Assembly: GCA_018902545.1 (NCBI GenBank) | Contig: JAHIQM010000004.1 | Location: 1 to 64,000, forward strand | Direction: 5' to 3' | DNA length: 64,000 nt | Source: Pseudomonadota bacterium | GTDB lineage: Bacteria > Desulfobacterota > Desulfovibrionia > Desulfovibrionales > Desulfomicrobiaceae | Shown: positions 7,666-17,264 of the stretch, piece after piece | Numbering within the stretch: position 1 is the stretch's first letter | How the letters are laid out: each line of letters starts with the position of its first letter | Made by a program: the position numbers and the translations under genes | The notes under the pieces: model-generated | Databases searched by the model: none | Seen by the model: only the letters and a program-made list of their open reading frames with translations | What the model was told of the DNA's origin: nothing

Positions 7666-9102
7666 ATGGCCAATATTCTCATCATCGACGACGACCAGGA
7701 CTTTTCCCGTTCCTTCCAGCGGGTCATTGAACGCATGGGACACTCCTGCCAGGTCGCCCAGGGCATCATGGACGCGTTCGCCCAACTCAAAAACATGCAC
7801 TGCGACCTCATCTTCCTCGACGTCAACCTGCCCGACGGCAACGGACTGGCGCACATCAAGCAATTCCAGGCATTCCCCTCCCTGCCCGAAGTCGTCATCC
7901 TGACCGGCGACGGGGATTCCGACGGCGCAGCCCTGGCCATCGTCAACGGGGCCTGGGATTACGTGGGCAAGCCCATCTCCGTAAGCAACATCACGCTCAT
8001 CCTGCAGCGCACCATAGCCTACCGGACCTCCAAGGAGCAGAGCCGCCAGCCGCGCAAGCTCAAGCGCAGCGCCATCATCGGCGAAAGCCCGGCCATCATG
8101 AACTGCATTGAAGTCATGGGCAGAGCGGCGGGCAGCAAGGCCAACATCATCATCACCGGCGAGACGGGCACTGGCAAGGAACTCTTCGCACGCGGCATCC
8201 ACGAAAACAGCGAAAACCCCGGCAAACTGGTGGTCATCGACTGCACGAACCTGTCCACCCATCTGGCCGAAAGTACCCTCTTCGGCCACACCAAGGGCTC
8301 ATTCACCAGCGCCCATGAAGCCCGCGACGGTCTGTTCAAGCTGGCCAACAACGGCACTGTTTTCCTGGACGAGATCGGGGAACTGAGCCTTGAGCTGCAA
8401 AAATCCCTGCTGCGCGTGCTGCAGGAGCGCAAGTTCCGCCCCATCGGCTCGGAAAAGGAGGTCAGCAGCAATTTTCGGGTCATCGCCGCCACAAACCGCG
8501 ACCTGCGCCACATGGTTGAACTGGGCCTTTTTCGCAACGACCTCTATTACCGCCTGAACGGACACCAGGTCGAGATCCCGCCACTGCGCGCTCGCAAGGA
8601 GGACATCCTGCTGCTGGCCGAATACTATACTGAAACAATCTGCCGCGAGAGCAACATCGCCGCCAAGACCCTCACCCCGGAATTTCTCAACGCCCTGCAT
8701 GCCTATCACTGGCCGGGCAACGTGCGCGAATTCGTCAACACCATGGCCGTGGCCATCGACAACTGTCCGGACGAACCCTTTCTGTTCAGTCACCATCTGC
8801 CCGTGGACGTGCGCATCAGCATCGCCAAGAATGCCTTCCGCCATGACCCGGACAAGCAGCAGCCCGCCATGCTCGAACCGGGACGGCTGGACGGGGCCAT
8901 TCCCCTGCCTTTTTCTCCAGGGGAGGAGCTTCCGGTGCTGCGCGAGGTGCGTGAAATCGTGGTTGGTCAGCTCGAGAACGCCTACATGCGCCAGCTCCTG
9001 AAGCTCTGCGACAACGATGTGCCCTCGGCCTGCCGCAACTCAGGGCTGTCCAGGGCGAGATTGTACGAGCTGCTTAAAAAACATTCCATCCGGCTCAAAT
9101 GA
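7666..9102 (+). CDS. NtrC-family response regulator with altered GAFTGA loop
   Basis: A 478-residue regulator: receiver domain (residues ~3-115, phosphoacceptor Asp52, conserved Lys102), AAA+ domain with Walker A GETGTGKE (165-172), and a C-terminal Fis-type helix-turn-helix (NDVPSACRNSGLSRARLYELL). The loop that normally reads GAFTGA and contacts sigma-54 reads GSFTSA (211-216). The Phe-Thr pair is kept but an Ala and a Gly are both Ser. It has no adjacent histidine kinase, so its partner is elsewhere. Whether it still activates sigma-54 promoters or acts otherwise cannot be settled from sequence alone. Confidence 0.92.
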   Translation: MANILIIDDDQDFSRSFQRVIERMGHSCQVAQGIMDAFAQLKNMHCDLIFLDVNLPDGNGLAHIKQFQAFPSLPEVVILTGDGDSDGAALAIVNGAWDYVGKPISVSNITLILQRTIAYRTSKEQSRQPRKLKRSAIIGESPAIMNCIEVMGRAAGSKANIIITGETGTGKELFARGIHENSENPGKLVVIDCTNLSTHLAESTLFGHTKGSFTSAHEARDGLFKLANNGTVFLDEIGELSLELQKSLLRVLQERKFRPIGSEKEVSSNFRVIAATNRDLRHMVELGLFRNDLYYRLNGHQVEIPPLRARKEDILLLAEYYTETICRESNIAAKTLTPEFLNALHAYHWPGNVREFVNTMAVAIDNCPDEPFLFSHHLPVDVRISIAKNAFRHDPDKQQPAMLEPGRLDGAIPLPFSPGEELPVLREVREIVVGQLENAYMRQLLKLCDNDVPSACRNSGLSRARLYELLKKHSIRLK

Positions 9103-9220
9103 CCGGACCGTTCGCGTATGAGCGCGGCACGCATCTGGTCCGAGTTGCGAACACGAACCGACTTGACGCGATACGCTCCAAAGATACACAAACACTCCAT
9201 CTTCAAACTGGGAGTTTTTC

Positions 9221-10213
9221 ATGAATCGCTTCTCTCGATATTCGCTGCTGACCTTCCTCTTTGTGGCTGCTTCCTTCCTCTCCGGCGAGGTCTGGATGCA
9301 GGCGGTACGCCATACCTCCTTCTGCACCACATCCGCCTGTGACGTGGTCGGCGAATACATCCGTTTCGGCGAAGGCAACCTGATCAAGATGGGCGCGGCC
9401 TTTTTCTGGTTTCTGTGGGGTCTGGTCTTTTTCGGTGGCCGCTACGACAAGAAATGGATTTGGGGTCTGGCCACCCTGCTGCTGTTCGGAGGGCTGGCCT
9501 TTGACGGCGCGATCCTCGGATTCCAGTTCATGAGCCTCAAGGAGAAATGCCTGCTCTGCATCATCGTGGGGAGCGCCCTTTTCGTTGCCTTGTGCCTCTT
9601 CTCTTGGCTGCGCAAATCGCTCCTGACCGCGCTCCTGGGTGTGGCTGTATGGAGCGGCGGATTCGTCGGCAACGCCGTGCTGGACTTAAACGTCGTGCCG
9701 CCTGCGATCACCGATACGGCCTTCGCCACCTGGGAGACGGCTCCGGACAACGCGCCCCAGCATGTTCTCTTTTTCAGTCTGCACTGCGACCACTGTTCCA
9801 AGATCCTCGCGAACCTGTCCATCAACGCCCACACCTTGCCCGGCAAATGGCATCTGGTCAGCACCGACAACAAGGAAGACGACCTCTACCGCCTGGCCAC
9901 GATACAGAACTCCAACGCGAGCAAGGAAAACCTCTTCCTGGAAGTGCTGCGCGTGGAGAGCATGGAGAAGATCGATCCCGCGCCCATTTCCGATGACCTG
10001 CGCCAGACCGTGCGCACGGCCCGCGCCTATTTCAAGATGAAGGGATTCTCCGGAGTGCCGGTGTTGGTGGTCATGGAGCGCCCGGGCTGGGAGATGGTGC
10101 TGCGCGGGGAAGGCAACATCACCGAATACCTGCGCATCCGGGGATTTCTGCAGCGCGAATTGCAGTTCCCAAGCCCTGCGCCCAAGGCCGAGGGGAACGC
10201 GACGACGGACTGA
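9221..10213 (+). CDS. VKOR-like membrane oxidoreductase with thioredoxin-like domain
   Basis: A 330-residue membrane protein. The N-terminal half has four or five hydrophobic helices and the cysteines of the vitamin K epoxide reductase family: a loop pair (Cys35 and Cys40, CTTSAC) and the quinone-side CxxC (Cys110-Cys113, KCLLC). The C-terminal part is a thioredoxin-like domain with a CDHC motif (Cys189-Cys192). Such fusions pass electrons from periplasmic dithiols to quinone, supporting disulfide bond formation. Both halves keep their catalytic cysteines, so it is probably a self-contained DsbB/DsbA-like system. It is convergent with murA, and a bidirectional terminator separates the two. 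Confidence 0.85.
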   Translation: MNRFSRYSLLTFLFVAASFLSGEVWMQAVRHTSFCTTSACDVVGEYIRFGEGNLIKMGAAFFWFLWGLVFFGGRYDKKWIWGLATLLLFGGLAFDGAILGFQFMSLKEKCLLCIIVGSALFVALCLFSWLRKSLLTALLGVAVWSGGFVGNAVLDLNVVPPAITDTAFATWETAPDNAPQHVLFFSLHCDHCSKILANLSINAHTLPGKWHLVSTDNKEDDLYRLATIQNSNASKENLFLEVLRVESMEKIDPAPISDDLRQTVRTARAYFKMKGFSGVPVLVVMERPGWEMVLRGEGNITEYLRIRGFLQRELQFPSPAPKAEGNATTD

Positions 10214-10237
10214 GCAAAGACGCAAGACCCGGCACAC

Positions 10238-10284
10238 AAAAAAACCTCACCGAGAGCATTTCCCGGTGAGGTTTTTTATTTTTT
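10238..10284. terminator. Bidirectional terminator between VKOR-like gene and murA
   Basis: AAAAAACCTCACCG pairs with CGGTGAGGTTTTTT around a 10-nt loop, with an A-run on the left and a long T-run on the right. It can therefore end transcripts arriving from either side. Confidence 0.92.
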
Positions 10285-10312
10285 GTCGCGCCCGAATCGC
10301 CGTGGTACAGCG

Positions 10313-11563
10313 CTATTCCTGCTCGCGCCGGATCCTGGCCCCGACCGCGCCCAGCTTGATTTCCATCTGCTCGTACCCGCGATCAAGGTGATAGATGCGG
10401 CGCACGTCGGTGCGGCCCGTGGCCGCAAGGCCCGCGAGGACTAGGCAGGCGCTGGCGCGCAGGTCCGAGGCCATGACCGTGGCGCCCTTCAATGTATCCA
10501 CCCCGCGCACCATGGCGCTCTGCCCCGACAGGGTGATGTGCGCGCCGAGACGGGCCAATTCCTGCACGTGCATGAAGCGGTTTTCGAAAATCCCCTCGGT
10601 GATCACGCCCGCGCCCCGGCTGACGCACATGAGCGCCATGATCTGGGCCTGCATGTCCGTGGGAAAGCCGGGATAGGGCCGGGTGGACAGATCCACGCAG
10701 TTCAGGGGTCCGTCCACGGAGGCCGTCAGCAGGTCGCGATCGCCCTCGATGAACATGCCCATCTCGCGCAGCTTGGAGATCACGGCGTCTAGCGCGTCTA
10801 CAGGGCAGTCGCGCAGGGTCAGGTCGCCCTTGGTCATGCCTGCGGCCACCAGATAGGTGCCGGCCTCGATGCGGTCCGGCATGACCCTGTAGGAGCAGCC
10901 GTGCAGGGATTCCACGCCTTCGATGCGCACGACGCTGGTTCCGTGGCCAGTGATGCGCGCCCCGCAGGTGTTCAGGAATTCCGCCAGATCCTGGATTTCC
11001 GGCTCGCGGGCCGCGTTTTCAATGACCGTCTCCCCTTCGGCCAGGGTCGCGGCCATGATCAGGTGTTCGGTGCCGCCCACGGTGGGAAAATCGAGATGGA
11101 TATGAGCACCCTTCAAGCGGTCGCAGTTGCCGACGATATCGCCGCTCTCCAGCTCGAAGACGGCGCCCATCTGCTCAAGTCCCTTGAGGTGCAGATCCAC
11201 AGGCCGCGCCCCGATGGCGCAGCCGCCGGGCATGGCCACCCGCGCCCGCCCGAGCCGGGCCAGAAGCGGCCCCAGGCACAGCACGGAGGCGCGCATGGTC
11301 CGCACCAGGTCATAGGGCGCTTCGGGCTTCAGGTCGCAGGAGTGCAGCAGCACATCCCCGTCATTATATTCGGCGCGGCAGCCGAGCAGTTCAAGCAGCT
11401 TGAGCGTGGTGGCGATATCGCGCAGATTCGGTACATTGGTCAGGCGCACCTCGCCCTCGATCAGAATGGATGCGAGCAGTATGGGCAGGGCCGCGTTTTT
11501 GGAGCCGCTGACCCGGATCTCTCCCTTGAGAGGCACGCCGCCTTCAATGACAAGTTTGTCCAT
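10313..11563 (-). CDS. murA: UDP-N-acetylglucosamine 1-carboxyvinyltransferase MurA
   Basis: A 416-residue enzyme, the usual MurA length. It transfers enolpyruvate from PEP to UDP-GlcNAc, the first committed step of peptidoglycan synthesis, in the cytoplasm. Family marks include the N-terminal [20 protein letters not shown], the catalytic-cysteine loop [14 protein letters not shown] (the Cys is the fosfomycin target), and [10 protein letters not shown]. The start at 11563 has a GAGGAAA ribosome-binding site; an upstream in-frame ATG would add about 47 unrelated residues. The glyoxalase-like gene lies 31 nt upstream on the same strand, so the two may be read together. Confidence 0.97.
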   Translation of the reverse strand: MDKLVIEGGVPLKGEIRVSGSKNAALPILLASILIEGEVRLTNVPNLRDIATTLKLLELLGCRAEYNDGDVLLHSCDLKPEAPYDLVRTMRASVLCLGPLLARLGRARVAMPGGCAIGARPVDLHLKGLEQMGAVFELESGDIVGNCDRLKGAHIHLDFPTVGGTEHLIMAATLAEGETVIENAAREPEIQDLAEFLNTCGARITGHGTSVVRIEGVESLHGCSYRVMPDRIEAGTYLVAAGMTKGDLTLRDCPVDALDAVISKLREMGMFIEGDRDLLTASVDGPLNCVDLSTRPYPGFPTDMQAQIMALMCVSRGAGVITEGIFENRFMHVQELARLGAHITLSGQSAMVRGVDTLKGATVMASDLRASACLVLAGLAATGRTDVRRIYHLDRGYEQMEIKLGAVGARIRREQE

Positions 11564-11594
11564 ATTTTCCTCAAATACCCCGCAGCTGCGGGAT

Positions 11595-12179
11595 TTATGT
11601 TTTCTTGATGAATGCAGCGCGAACGGCGTCGCCCTCGCCGGGATAGACCGCATGATCCGATTCTGGAGCAACGGCGCTCCGCCATCTGTCCGGACGAGGC
11701 TCACTGCCTTCGGTCGCGGCCTGGGTCGGATGGGAATCGATCATGATCGGATGGGCGTGAACGTCGTACTCGGGCACGGCATAGCTGAATTCGATGGGAA
11801 TATTGTTGGGATCGAAAGAGTAAAGCGAAAGGATGAATCCGTGGTCGGTGAGTTCCGAGGCCCAGAAGTCGTTGGCTTCCAGCAGATCCTTCAGGCGTTT
11901 GAGTTCATCGATGCTCTCCACCCCAAAAGACAGGTGGTCGAAAGCCGCTGGCCCGCGCACCGGCGCACCATGATCCTTCTCGGCGATAGACTGAACCCCG
12001 GGCCATTCGAAAAAGGCGATCATGTCCTTGTCCGTGATCTCGAAAAAATAGTGCCGGTATCCGGGATGGCCAAGGCCCACGACCAGACGCATGCCAAGCA
12101 GGTCGCGCCAGAACCGGACCGTACGATCCATGTCCGCCGTGACCATGGCCAGATGGTTGATGCCCGTGAATGCTGCCAA
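11595..12179 (-). CDS. VOC (glyoxalase/dioxygenase) family protein, TTG start
   Basis: A 194-residue protein with one vicinal-oxygen-chelate domain (about residues 1-130): opening [39 protein letters not shown], and [11 protein letters not shown] with His and Glu positions typical of metal ligands in the fold. The remaining ~60 residues are a polar tail. The start is read as TTG, because GGAGGG lies a few bases upstream and the family N-terminus begins exactly there; no ATG fits. The ribosome-binding site abuts the T-run of the tRNA-His terminator, so transcription may come from read-through of the tRNA unit. The substrate is unknown. Confidence 0.82.
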   Translation of the reverse strand: MAAFTGINHLAMVTADMDRTVRFWRDLLGMRLVVGLGHPGYRHYFFEITDKDMIAFFEWPGVQSIAEKDHGAPVRGPAAFDHLSFGVESIDELKRLKDLLEANDFWASELTDHGFILSLYSFDPNNIPIEFSYAVPEYDVHAHPIMIDSHPTQAATEGSEPRPDRWRSAVAPESDHAVYPGEGDAVRAAFIKKT

Positions 12180-12188
12180 ACGCCCTCC

Positions 12189-12224
12189 AAAAAAAAAGCA
12201 GAACCAGTTCTTATCCGGTTCTGC
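12189..12224 (-). terminator. Terminator of the downstream tRNA-His
   Basis: On the minus strand GCAGAACC and GGTTCTGC form an 8-bp stem followed by nine T residues, 12 nt after the tRNA 3' end. Confidence 0.88.
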
Positions 12225-12236
12225 TGAGGTGTCAAA

Positions 12237-12313
12237 TGGGGTGAGTGACGCGGCTTGAACGCGCGACATCCTGGGCCACAACCAGGTGCTCTGCCTACTG
12301 AGCTACACCCACC
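12237..12313 (-). tRNA. tRNA-His (GTG), copy 1
   Basis: The minus strand folds into a full cloverleaf: acceptor stem GTGGGTG/CACTCAC, D-stem GCTC/GAGC, anticodon arm CCTGG-TTGTGGC-CCAGG with anticodon GTG, and T-arm GCGCG-TTCAAGC-CGCGT. The extra 5' G (position -1) opposite C73, which is specific to tRNA-His, is present, and the 3' CCA is encoded. The mature part looks identical to the second copy 130 bp away. Confidence 0.97.
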
Positions 12314-12328
12314 ACAAAAAAATGCAGG

Positions 12329-12355
12329 AAAAAAAAGGGACAGACGAACTGTCCC
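12329..12355 (-). terminator. Terminator between the two tRNA-His genes
   Basis: On the minus strand GGGACAG and CTGTCCC form a 7-bp stem with a 5-nt loop, followed by an eight-T run. It lies between the two tRNA genes and may act as a processing or termination signal. Confidence 0.85.
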
Positions 12356-12366
12356 GTATGGTCTAA

Positions 12367-12443
12367 TGGGGTGAGTGACGCGGCTTGAACGCGCGACATC
12401 CTGGGCCACAACCAGGTGCTCTGCCTACTGAGCTACACCCACC
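12367..12443 (-). tRNA. tRNA-His (GTG), copy 2
   Basis: The cloverleaf, GTG anticodon, G-1:C73 pair and encoded CCA match those of copy 1. The two genes lie 130 bp apart in the same orientation. Their terminators differ in sequence, so the duplication covers the tRNA but not its terminator, or is old. Confidence 0.97.
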
Positions 12444-12515
12444 ATCCGACAGGGGAAACTCTCTACCCAAGGGCTCTGGCCCGGTCAAGCAAAAATCTTG
12501 TTCTCCCCAAAACCC

Positions 12516-12543
12516 TTGACAATGGGGTCAGGCTTTTTAATTG
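12516..12543 (+). promoter_or_regulatory. Possible promoter of htpG
   Basis: TTGACA at 12516 is followed after 16 nt by TAATTG, a weak -10 match, about 36 nt before the htpG start. The spacing fits a housekeeping promoter. I see no clear heat-shock element. Confidence 0.4.
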
Positions 12544-12578
12544 GAGCAATCAAAATTTCCAAACCAGAAGGAGCATCT

Positions 12579-14471
12579 ATGTCCCAGGCACAACAGTTTG
12601 AATTCAAAACCGAAATCAAGCAACTCCTCGATATCATCACCCATTCCATCTACACGAGCCGGGAAATTTTTCTGCGCGAGCTGGTCTCCAACGCTTCCGA
12701 CGCCCTCGACAAGCTGCGCTTCGAACAGTCCCGCTCCACCGAGATCGCCAGCCCCGACCTCGACTTGCAGATATCCATCACCACCGACGAAGAAAAGCGC
12801 CAGCTCGTCATCGCCGACACCGGCATCGGCATGACCATGGATGAACTGGTCGAGAACATCGGCACCATCGCCCACTCCGGGTCGGCCGAATTCATCCGCC
12901 AGGCCATGGCTGACCAGGCCAACTCCTCCAACATCATCGGCCGCTTCGGCGTCGGCTTCTACTCGGTGTTCATGGTCGCCGACAAGGTCACCATCCGTAC
13001 CCGCTCCTTAAAGCCCGACTCCAAGGCCGTGGAATGGAACTCCGATGGTCTTGGCACCTATACCGTGGTCGAACTGGAAGAGGACTTGCCGCGCGGCACC
13101 ACGGTGACCCTTGAACTCAAAGAGGATGGAAAGGAGTTCGCGGAAAAGAACCGCATCACCTCCATCATCAAGAAGCACTCCAATTTCATCTCCTTCCCCA
13201 TCCTGGTTCAGGGCGAGAAAGCCAACACGGTGCAGGCCCTGTGGCGCGAGAACAAATTCTCCATCACCCCGGAGCAGTACACGGAATTCTACAAATTCCT
13301 GACCTACGACCATGAGGAACCCCTCGACTCCCTGCACATGAACGTGGACGCCCCGGTGCAGTTCTCGGCCCTGGCCTTCGTGCCCCCGCGCAGCCAGGAC
13401 ACCTTCGGCTTCGACCGCGACAACTACGGCCTGGACCTCTACGTGCGCCGCGTGCTCATCCAGAGCAAGAACAAGGACCTCATCCCCGAATACCTGGGCT
13501 TCATGCGCGGCGTGGTCGACACCGAGGACCTGCCGCTCAATATCTCCCGCGAGACCCTGCAGGAAAACCTGCTCATCCGCAAAATCGCCACCACCCTGAC
13601 CAAGCAGATCCTCTCGCACCTCAAAAAACTCGGCCAGGACAAGGACCGCTACACCACATTCTGGAAAGAACACTCCAAGCGCTTCAAGCTCGGCTATTCC
13701 GACTTCGCCAATCAGGAGGCCTTCGGCGAGCTCCTGCGCTTCAACTCCTCCCGTCACGACAACAAGGACGGGCTCATCTCCCTGGAGGAGTACATCGAAG
13801 CCGCCAAGGACGGACAAAAAGAGATCTACTACATCTCCGGCCCCAGCCGCGAGGCCATCGAGCAGAACCCGCACCTTGAGATCTTCCGCGCCAAGGGCCT
13901 CGAAGTGCTCTACCTCTACGAGCCCGTTGACGAATTCGTCATGGACAGTCTGCGCAAGTTCAAAGACTGTGAACTCAAGGCCACGGAAAACGCCGATATC
14001 GCAAACATCGAAAAATTCGCCGACAGTGGCGAGAAAACCGACAAGCCCGAAGACCTGTCCCAGGAACAGTCCCAGGACATGGACCGCTTTTTAAAACGCG
14101 TGCAGCAGATCCTTGGCGACCGCATCACCGAGGCCCGCATCTCCAAGCGCCTGAGCCAGAGCCCGTCCTGCCTGGTCAGCCCGGATGGTTCCACCTCCCA
14201 GATGCACAAGATCATGCAACTGGTGACCAAAGACACCTCCATCCCCAAAAAGATCTTCGAGATCAATCAGGACCACAAACTGGTGCGCAACCTGCTCTCC
14301 GTCTTCGGCAAAAACGAGCAGGACGAATTCGTAGCCACAATCGTCGAGCAGCTTTACGAATCCGCCCTGCTCATGGACGGCTACCTCGCCGACCCGCACA
14401 AGATGGTCAACCGCCTGAACAAGCTGATGGAAGACTCCAGCGCCTGGTACAAGGAGCGGGAAGAAAAATAG
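12579..14471 (+). CDS. htpG: Molecular chaperone HtpG (Hsp90)
   Basis: A 630-residue bacterial Hsp90, a cytoplasmic ATP-driven chaperone dimer. The N-terminal GHKL ATPase shows its motifs in order: [18 protein letters not shown] and [17 protein letters not shown]. The middle domain carries the conserved catalytic region around LYVRRVLI and [10 protein letters not shown], and the C-terminal dimerisation domain ends in an acidic tail. The start giving [16 protein letters not shown] is chosen because GAAGGAG lies 7 nt before it. The gene appears monocistronic, with a strong hairpin about 115 nt downstream. Confidence 0.97.
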
Positions 14472-14584
14472 GAGGGGGGAGAAGATGCCTCCGGCGGGCG
14501 GGACACGTCCCACGGGGACGCGTCCCCTGCACCCCATTCATTGTTTTTAAATTTATCAGCTCGGCACTTTTGAATTAATCCGTT

Positions 14585-14642
14585 TGAGATTGAAAAATCC
14601 CCCTAGGAAACAAGAGTTTCCTGGGGGGATTTTTCAATCTCA
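14585..14642 (+). terminator. Long hairpin downstream of htpG
   Basis: A 27-bp stem with a single G-U pair and an AAGA loop. The right arm ends GGGGGGATTTTTCAATCTCA, so a T-run is embedded in the stem base. It probably terminates htpG and is unusually long for a terminator. It ends 10 nt before structured repeat copy C. Confidence 0.75.
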
Positions 14643-14651
14643 CGAACCAAG

Positions 14652-14820
14652 GAGTCGGGTTGGTCGGTTTGTGTTGCGCCGACTGTCTGACTGAGACAGG
14701 CATCGTTGGCTTGTCCGTTGCCTGTCGCGCATCCACGAATTCCCGCCCTGCACGCAACGGTCAAGCCTTACGAGGCCCGCGAAGGAGTTTCGGCGCAGCA
14801 CAAACCGACCAGCAAGGCTC
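14652..14820 (+). repeat. Structured palindromic repeat, copy C
   Basis: About 169 nt in plus orientation, nearly identical to copy B at 15276. The outer stem pairs GTTGGTCGGTTTGTGTTGCG with the 3' arm at about 14790-14815. The inner stem GGCTTGTCCGTTGC pairs with GCAACGGTCAAGCC apart from one T-T mismatch. The conserved core has one change (GACTGAGACAGG instead of GAGCCAGG), and the outer 3' end has decayed, so this may be the less active copy. Together with copy B it brackets a ~0.45-kb segment as direct repeats. Confidence 0.78.
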
Positions 14821-14975
14821 CGCCGCACAGCACCGTCTTCCCATCTTTCCAGCAAACCCGCCCTAACAGCACACCTATCTTTCCTTACCCATCTTCCCAA
14901 TCTGTTCCTTCAAAATATACTCTCCACGCCCGATATGCTGCCATAACGCAAACTGGTAAAAAGCGAATATTTGCC

Positions 14976-15230
14976 GTGGCATTGTCTGAACTTCAAAGAG
15001 AAGGGGTACTCTCGGTGACTAAAAAATTCTCGACGCTAAGGGCAGAGTTATCGCCGCAATCTCGCAATAAATCAGATGCGTTAGCTCGTACGATACTGAA
15101 TGAAATGCCGCTGTATGAATTGCGGCATACCCTGGATCTCTCGCAGTTGGAAATTCTGGACAAATTTCCAGAAGGCGACGTGAGAATCACCGACGTTTCT
15201 TTCATAAAAGAAGTCGATCCCAAAAAATGA
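14976..15230 (+). CDS. Small hypothetical protein between repeat copies C and B
   Basis: An open frame of about 84 residues from a GTG to 15230. The frame stays open further upstream into repeat C, so the start is uncertain and no good ribosome-binding site is visible. The sequence is polar and helical (RAELSPQSRNKSDALART, LYELRHTLDLSQLEILDKF), with no transmembrane segment and no family I recognise. Codon use is more AT-rich than in neighbouring genes. It may be a remnant of a longer gene cut by the repeats, or cargo carried between them. Confidence 0.35.
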   Translation: MALSELQREGVLSVTKKFSTLRAELSPQSRNKSDALARTILNEMPLYELRHTLDLSQLEILDKFPEGDVRITDVSFIKEVDPKK

Positions 15231-15275
15231 CGAAACTCATTCAAACCGCTCCCGAGCACTCTTGATACGAACCAA

Positions 15276-15446
15276 GGAGTCGGGTTGGTCGGTTTGTGTT
15301 GCGCCGACTGTCTGACTGAGCCAGGCATCGTTGGCTTGTCCGTTGCCTGTCGCGCATCCACGAATTCCCGCCCTGCACGCAACGGTCAAGCCTTACGAGG
15401 CCCGCGAAGGAGTTTCGGCGCAGCACAAACCGGCCAGCCCGACTCC
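15276..15446 (+). repeat. Structured palindromic repeat, copy B
   Basis: About 171 nt in plus orientation. A 32-bp outer stem pairs 15276-15307 with 15415-15446 and departs from Watson-Crick pairing only at three U-G pairs, again with U on the 5' arm. The conserved core CTGTCTGACTGAGCCAGGCA, the inner stem GGCTTG(T)CCGTTGC, the loop end CGCCCTGCACGCA and the second core TACGAGGCCCGCGAAGGAG follow in the same order as in copies A and D. The element ends 49 nt from the 3' end of the leftward ABC exporter gene. Confidence 0.82.
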
Positions 15447-15494
15447 GCCGCTTAGCACCGCAATCATCCTCCCGGACGGACATCTTTCCCCGCC

Positions 15495-17264
15495 CTAGTC
15501 CCCGCTCTGCACATGCCACAACCCTGAATACACGCCGCCCGCCGCGACCAGTTCCTCATGCGTCCCGCGCTCGACGATGATGCCGTCCACGACCACCACG
15601 ATCTCGTCGCAGTGCCGCACCGTGGACAGGCGGTGCGCAATGGCCAGCGTAATGCGCTCGGCGCGCAGGTTCTTCAGGTTGTTCTGGATGACCTCCTCCG
15701 TGCGCGTATCCACGCTGGAGGTGGCTTCGTCGAGGATCAGGAATTCCGGATCGCGCAGAATGGCCCGTGCCAGGGAGATGCGCTGCCGTTGGCCGCCGGA
15801 GAGTTTCATGCCCCGATCCCCGACCATGGTTTCGTACCCTTGCGGCAATGCAGCGATGAAGTCACCGGCTCCGGCCATGTCTGCGGCCCGTATGACGTCG
15901 TCATCCGTGGCAAGCGGGGATCCGAGGCGGATATTTTCGGACACCGTGCCGTGAAACAGATAGGCTTCCTGCGAAACATAACCGATGCGCCCGCGCCATG
16001 AGTCCAGGGTCACCGAAGACAGCTCGCGGCCGTTGGCCAGAATTTCCCCTTCCAATGGATCGTAATAGCGCAGCATGAGCTTGGCCAAAGAACTCTTGCC
16101 CGCCCCCGTGGGCCCGACCACGCCGAGCACACGGCCGCGCTCCAGGCGCAAATTTATTCCGCACAATACCTTTTCGCGCTCTGGATAGGCAAAGCAGACA
16201 TCGCGGACCTCGACCAACTCAAGTCCGCCTTCAAGAGGCGAAGCCTTGGCCTGGTCGCGCACCGTGGGCGTTGTATCGAAAATCTCGTTAATGCGCAGGG
16301 CCGAGGCTTCGGACTGCTGGATCTGGTTGATGAGCATGCCGAAAACGAAAAGGGGCAGGATGAGGCGCATGGCCATGAGCACGAAGGTGGTGAAATCACC
16401 CACGCTGGGTCCGATGCCTGCGAATGTCATCCAGCCGCCCACGCCGATCAGAAGCGCATACCCCAGCCCCGCCACCCCGTAGAGCAGAGGCACGAATCGC
16501 GCGCGCTCACGGGCGGCGCGGATGGCGGCGTCGCGGTATTCCTCGGAGCGCAGGCGGATGCGCCCGGTCTGATGATCCTGGGCTGAATAGGCCTGGATGA
16601 CGTTCATGCCTTGCAGGTTGTTTTCGAGGATTGAGTTGATGTCGCCCACGGCCTGCCGCGCCTTGCGGTACTGCGGGGCGACGCGGGTGGCGAAAAAGCG
16701 CACGGCCCAGATGGCGATGGGCATGGGCGCCAGGAGCAGCAAGGCCAGATGGTAGTCCAGCCAGAACAGGATGCCGTAGATGCCCGTGAACGTGATCAGC
16801 AGACGCACGATGCTGGTGGACGTGTCGGAAAAAAAACGCTCCAGATTGTCCACATCACCGGCCAGCACGGCCATGATGTCGCCGGTCTGGCGGGACTCGA
16901 AGTAGGACACGTCGAGCTTCTGGACATGGGTATAGAGGTCTACCCGCAGATCATGGCGAATCCGCTGCGCCGCAGCGTCGAGGGTGTAGTCGCTGACACT
17001 CTGAAATATTGCCAGCCCCGCGAAAGTGCCCAGTACCAGGAGTCCGGCCCAGATGAATTCACTCCCTGGCAGCGCCTGGCCTTCGCGCAAAGCCCCGGCC
17101 ACAGTATCAACCACCCGGCCGACCACGAGCATGGGCAGCAGGTCGAAAAAGCGTGCCCCGGCATTGGCGGCAAGTCCTACGCCAATCCGCCGCGCATGGG
17201 GGCGGGCAAAACGCACCAACCGCCAAAGGGATCGGCCAAGGGCGTGGGTTTCTTGTGTGCTCAT
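15495..17264 (-). CDS. ABC exporter, permease fused to ATPase (MsbA-like)
   Basis: A 589-residue half-transporter with six transmembrane helices (about residues 20-320, including the region around DYTLDAAAQRIRHDLRVDLYTHVQ) and a C-terminal ATPase. ATPase marks are Walker A GPTGAGKSS, signature LSGGQRQR and Walker B LILDEATSSVD. It works as a homodimer or heterodimer in the inner membrane, exporting a lipid, peptide or drug; the substrate is not evident. The ATG at 17264 has GGAG about 7 nt upstream. No partner gene is adjacent, so a homodimer is likely. Confidence 0.92.
   Translation of the reverse strand: MSTQETHALGRSLWRLVRFARPHARRIGVGLAANAGARFFDLLPMLVVGRVVDTVAGALREGQALPGSEFIWAGLLVLGTFAGLAIFQSVSDYTLDAAAQRIRHDLRVDLYTHVQKLDVSYFESRQTGDIMAVLAGDVDNLERFFSDTSTSIVRLLITFTGIYGILFWLDYHLALLLLAPMPIAIWAVRFFATRVAPQYRKARQAVGDINSILENNLQGMNVIQAYSAQDHQTGRIRLRSEEYRDAAIRAARERARFVPLLYGVAGLGYALLIGVGGWMTFAGIGPSVGDFTTFVLMAMRLILPLFVFGMLINQIQQSEASALRINEIFDTTPTVRDQAKASPLEGGLELVEVRDVCFAYPEREKVLCGINLRLERGRVLGVVGPTGAGKSSLAKLMLRYYDPLEGEILANGRELSSVTLDSWRGRIGYVSQEAYLFHGTVSENIRLGSPLATDDDVIRAADMAGAGDFIAALPQGYETMVGDRGMKLSGGQRQRISLARAILRDPEFLILDEATSSVDTRTEEVIQNNLKNLRAERITLAIAHRLSTVRHCDEIVVVVDGIIVERGTHEELVAAGGVYSGLWHVQSGD

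Noticed and set aside
12516-12578. Heat-shock (CIRCE or sigma-32) element before htpG
   Set aside because: I looked for an inverted TTAGCACTC or a sigma-32-like -35/-10 and found neither in convincing form.
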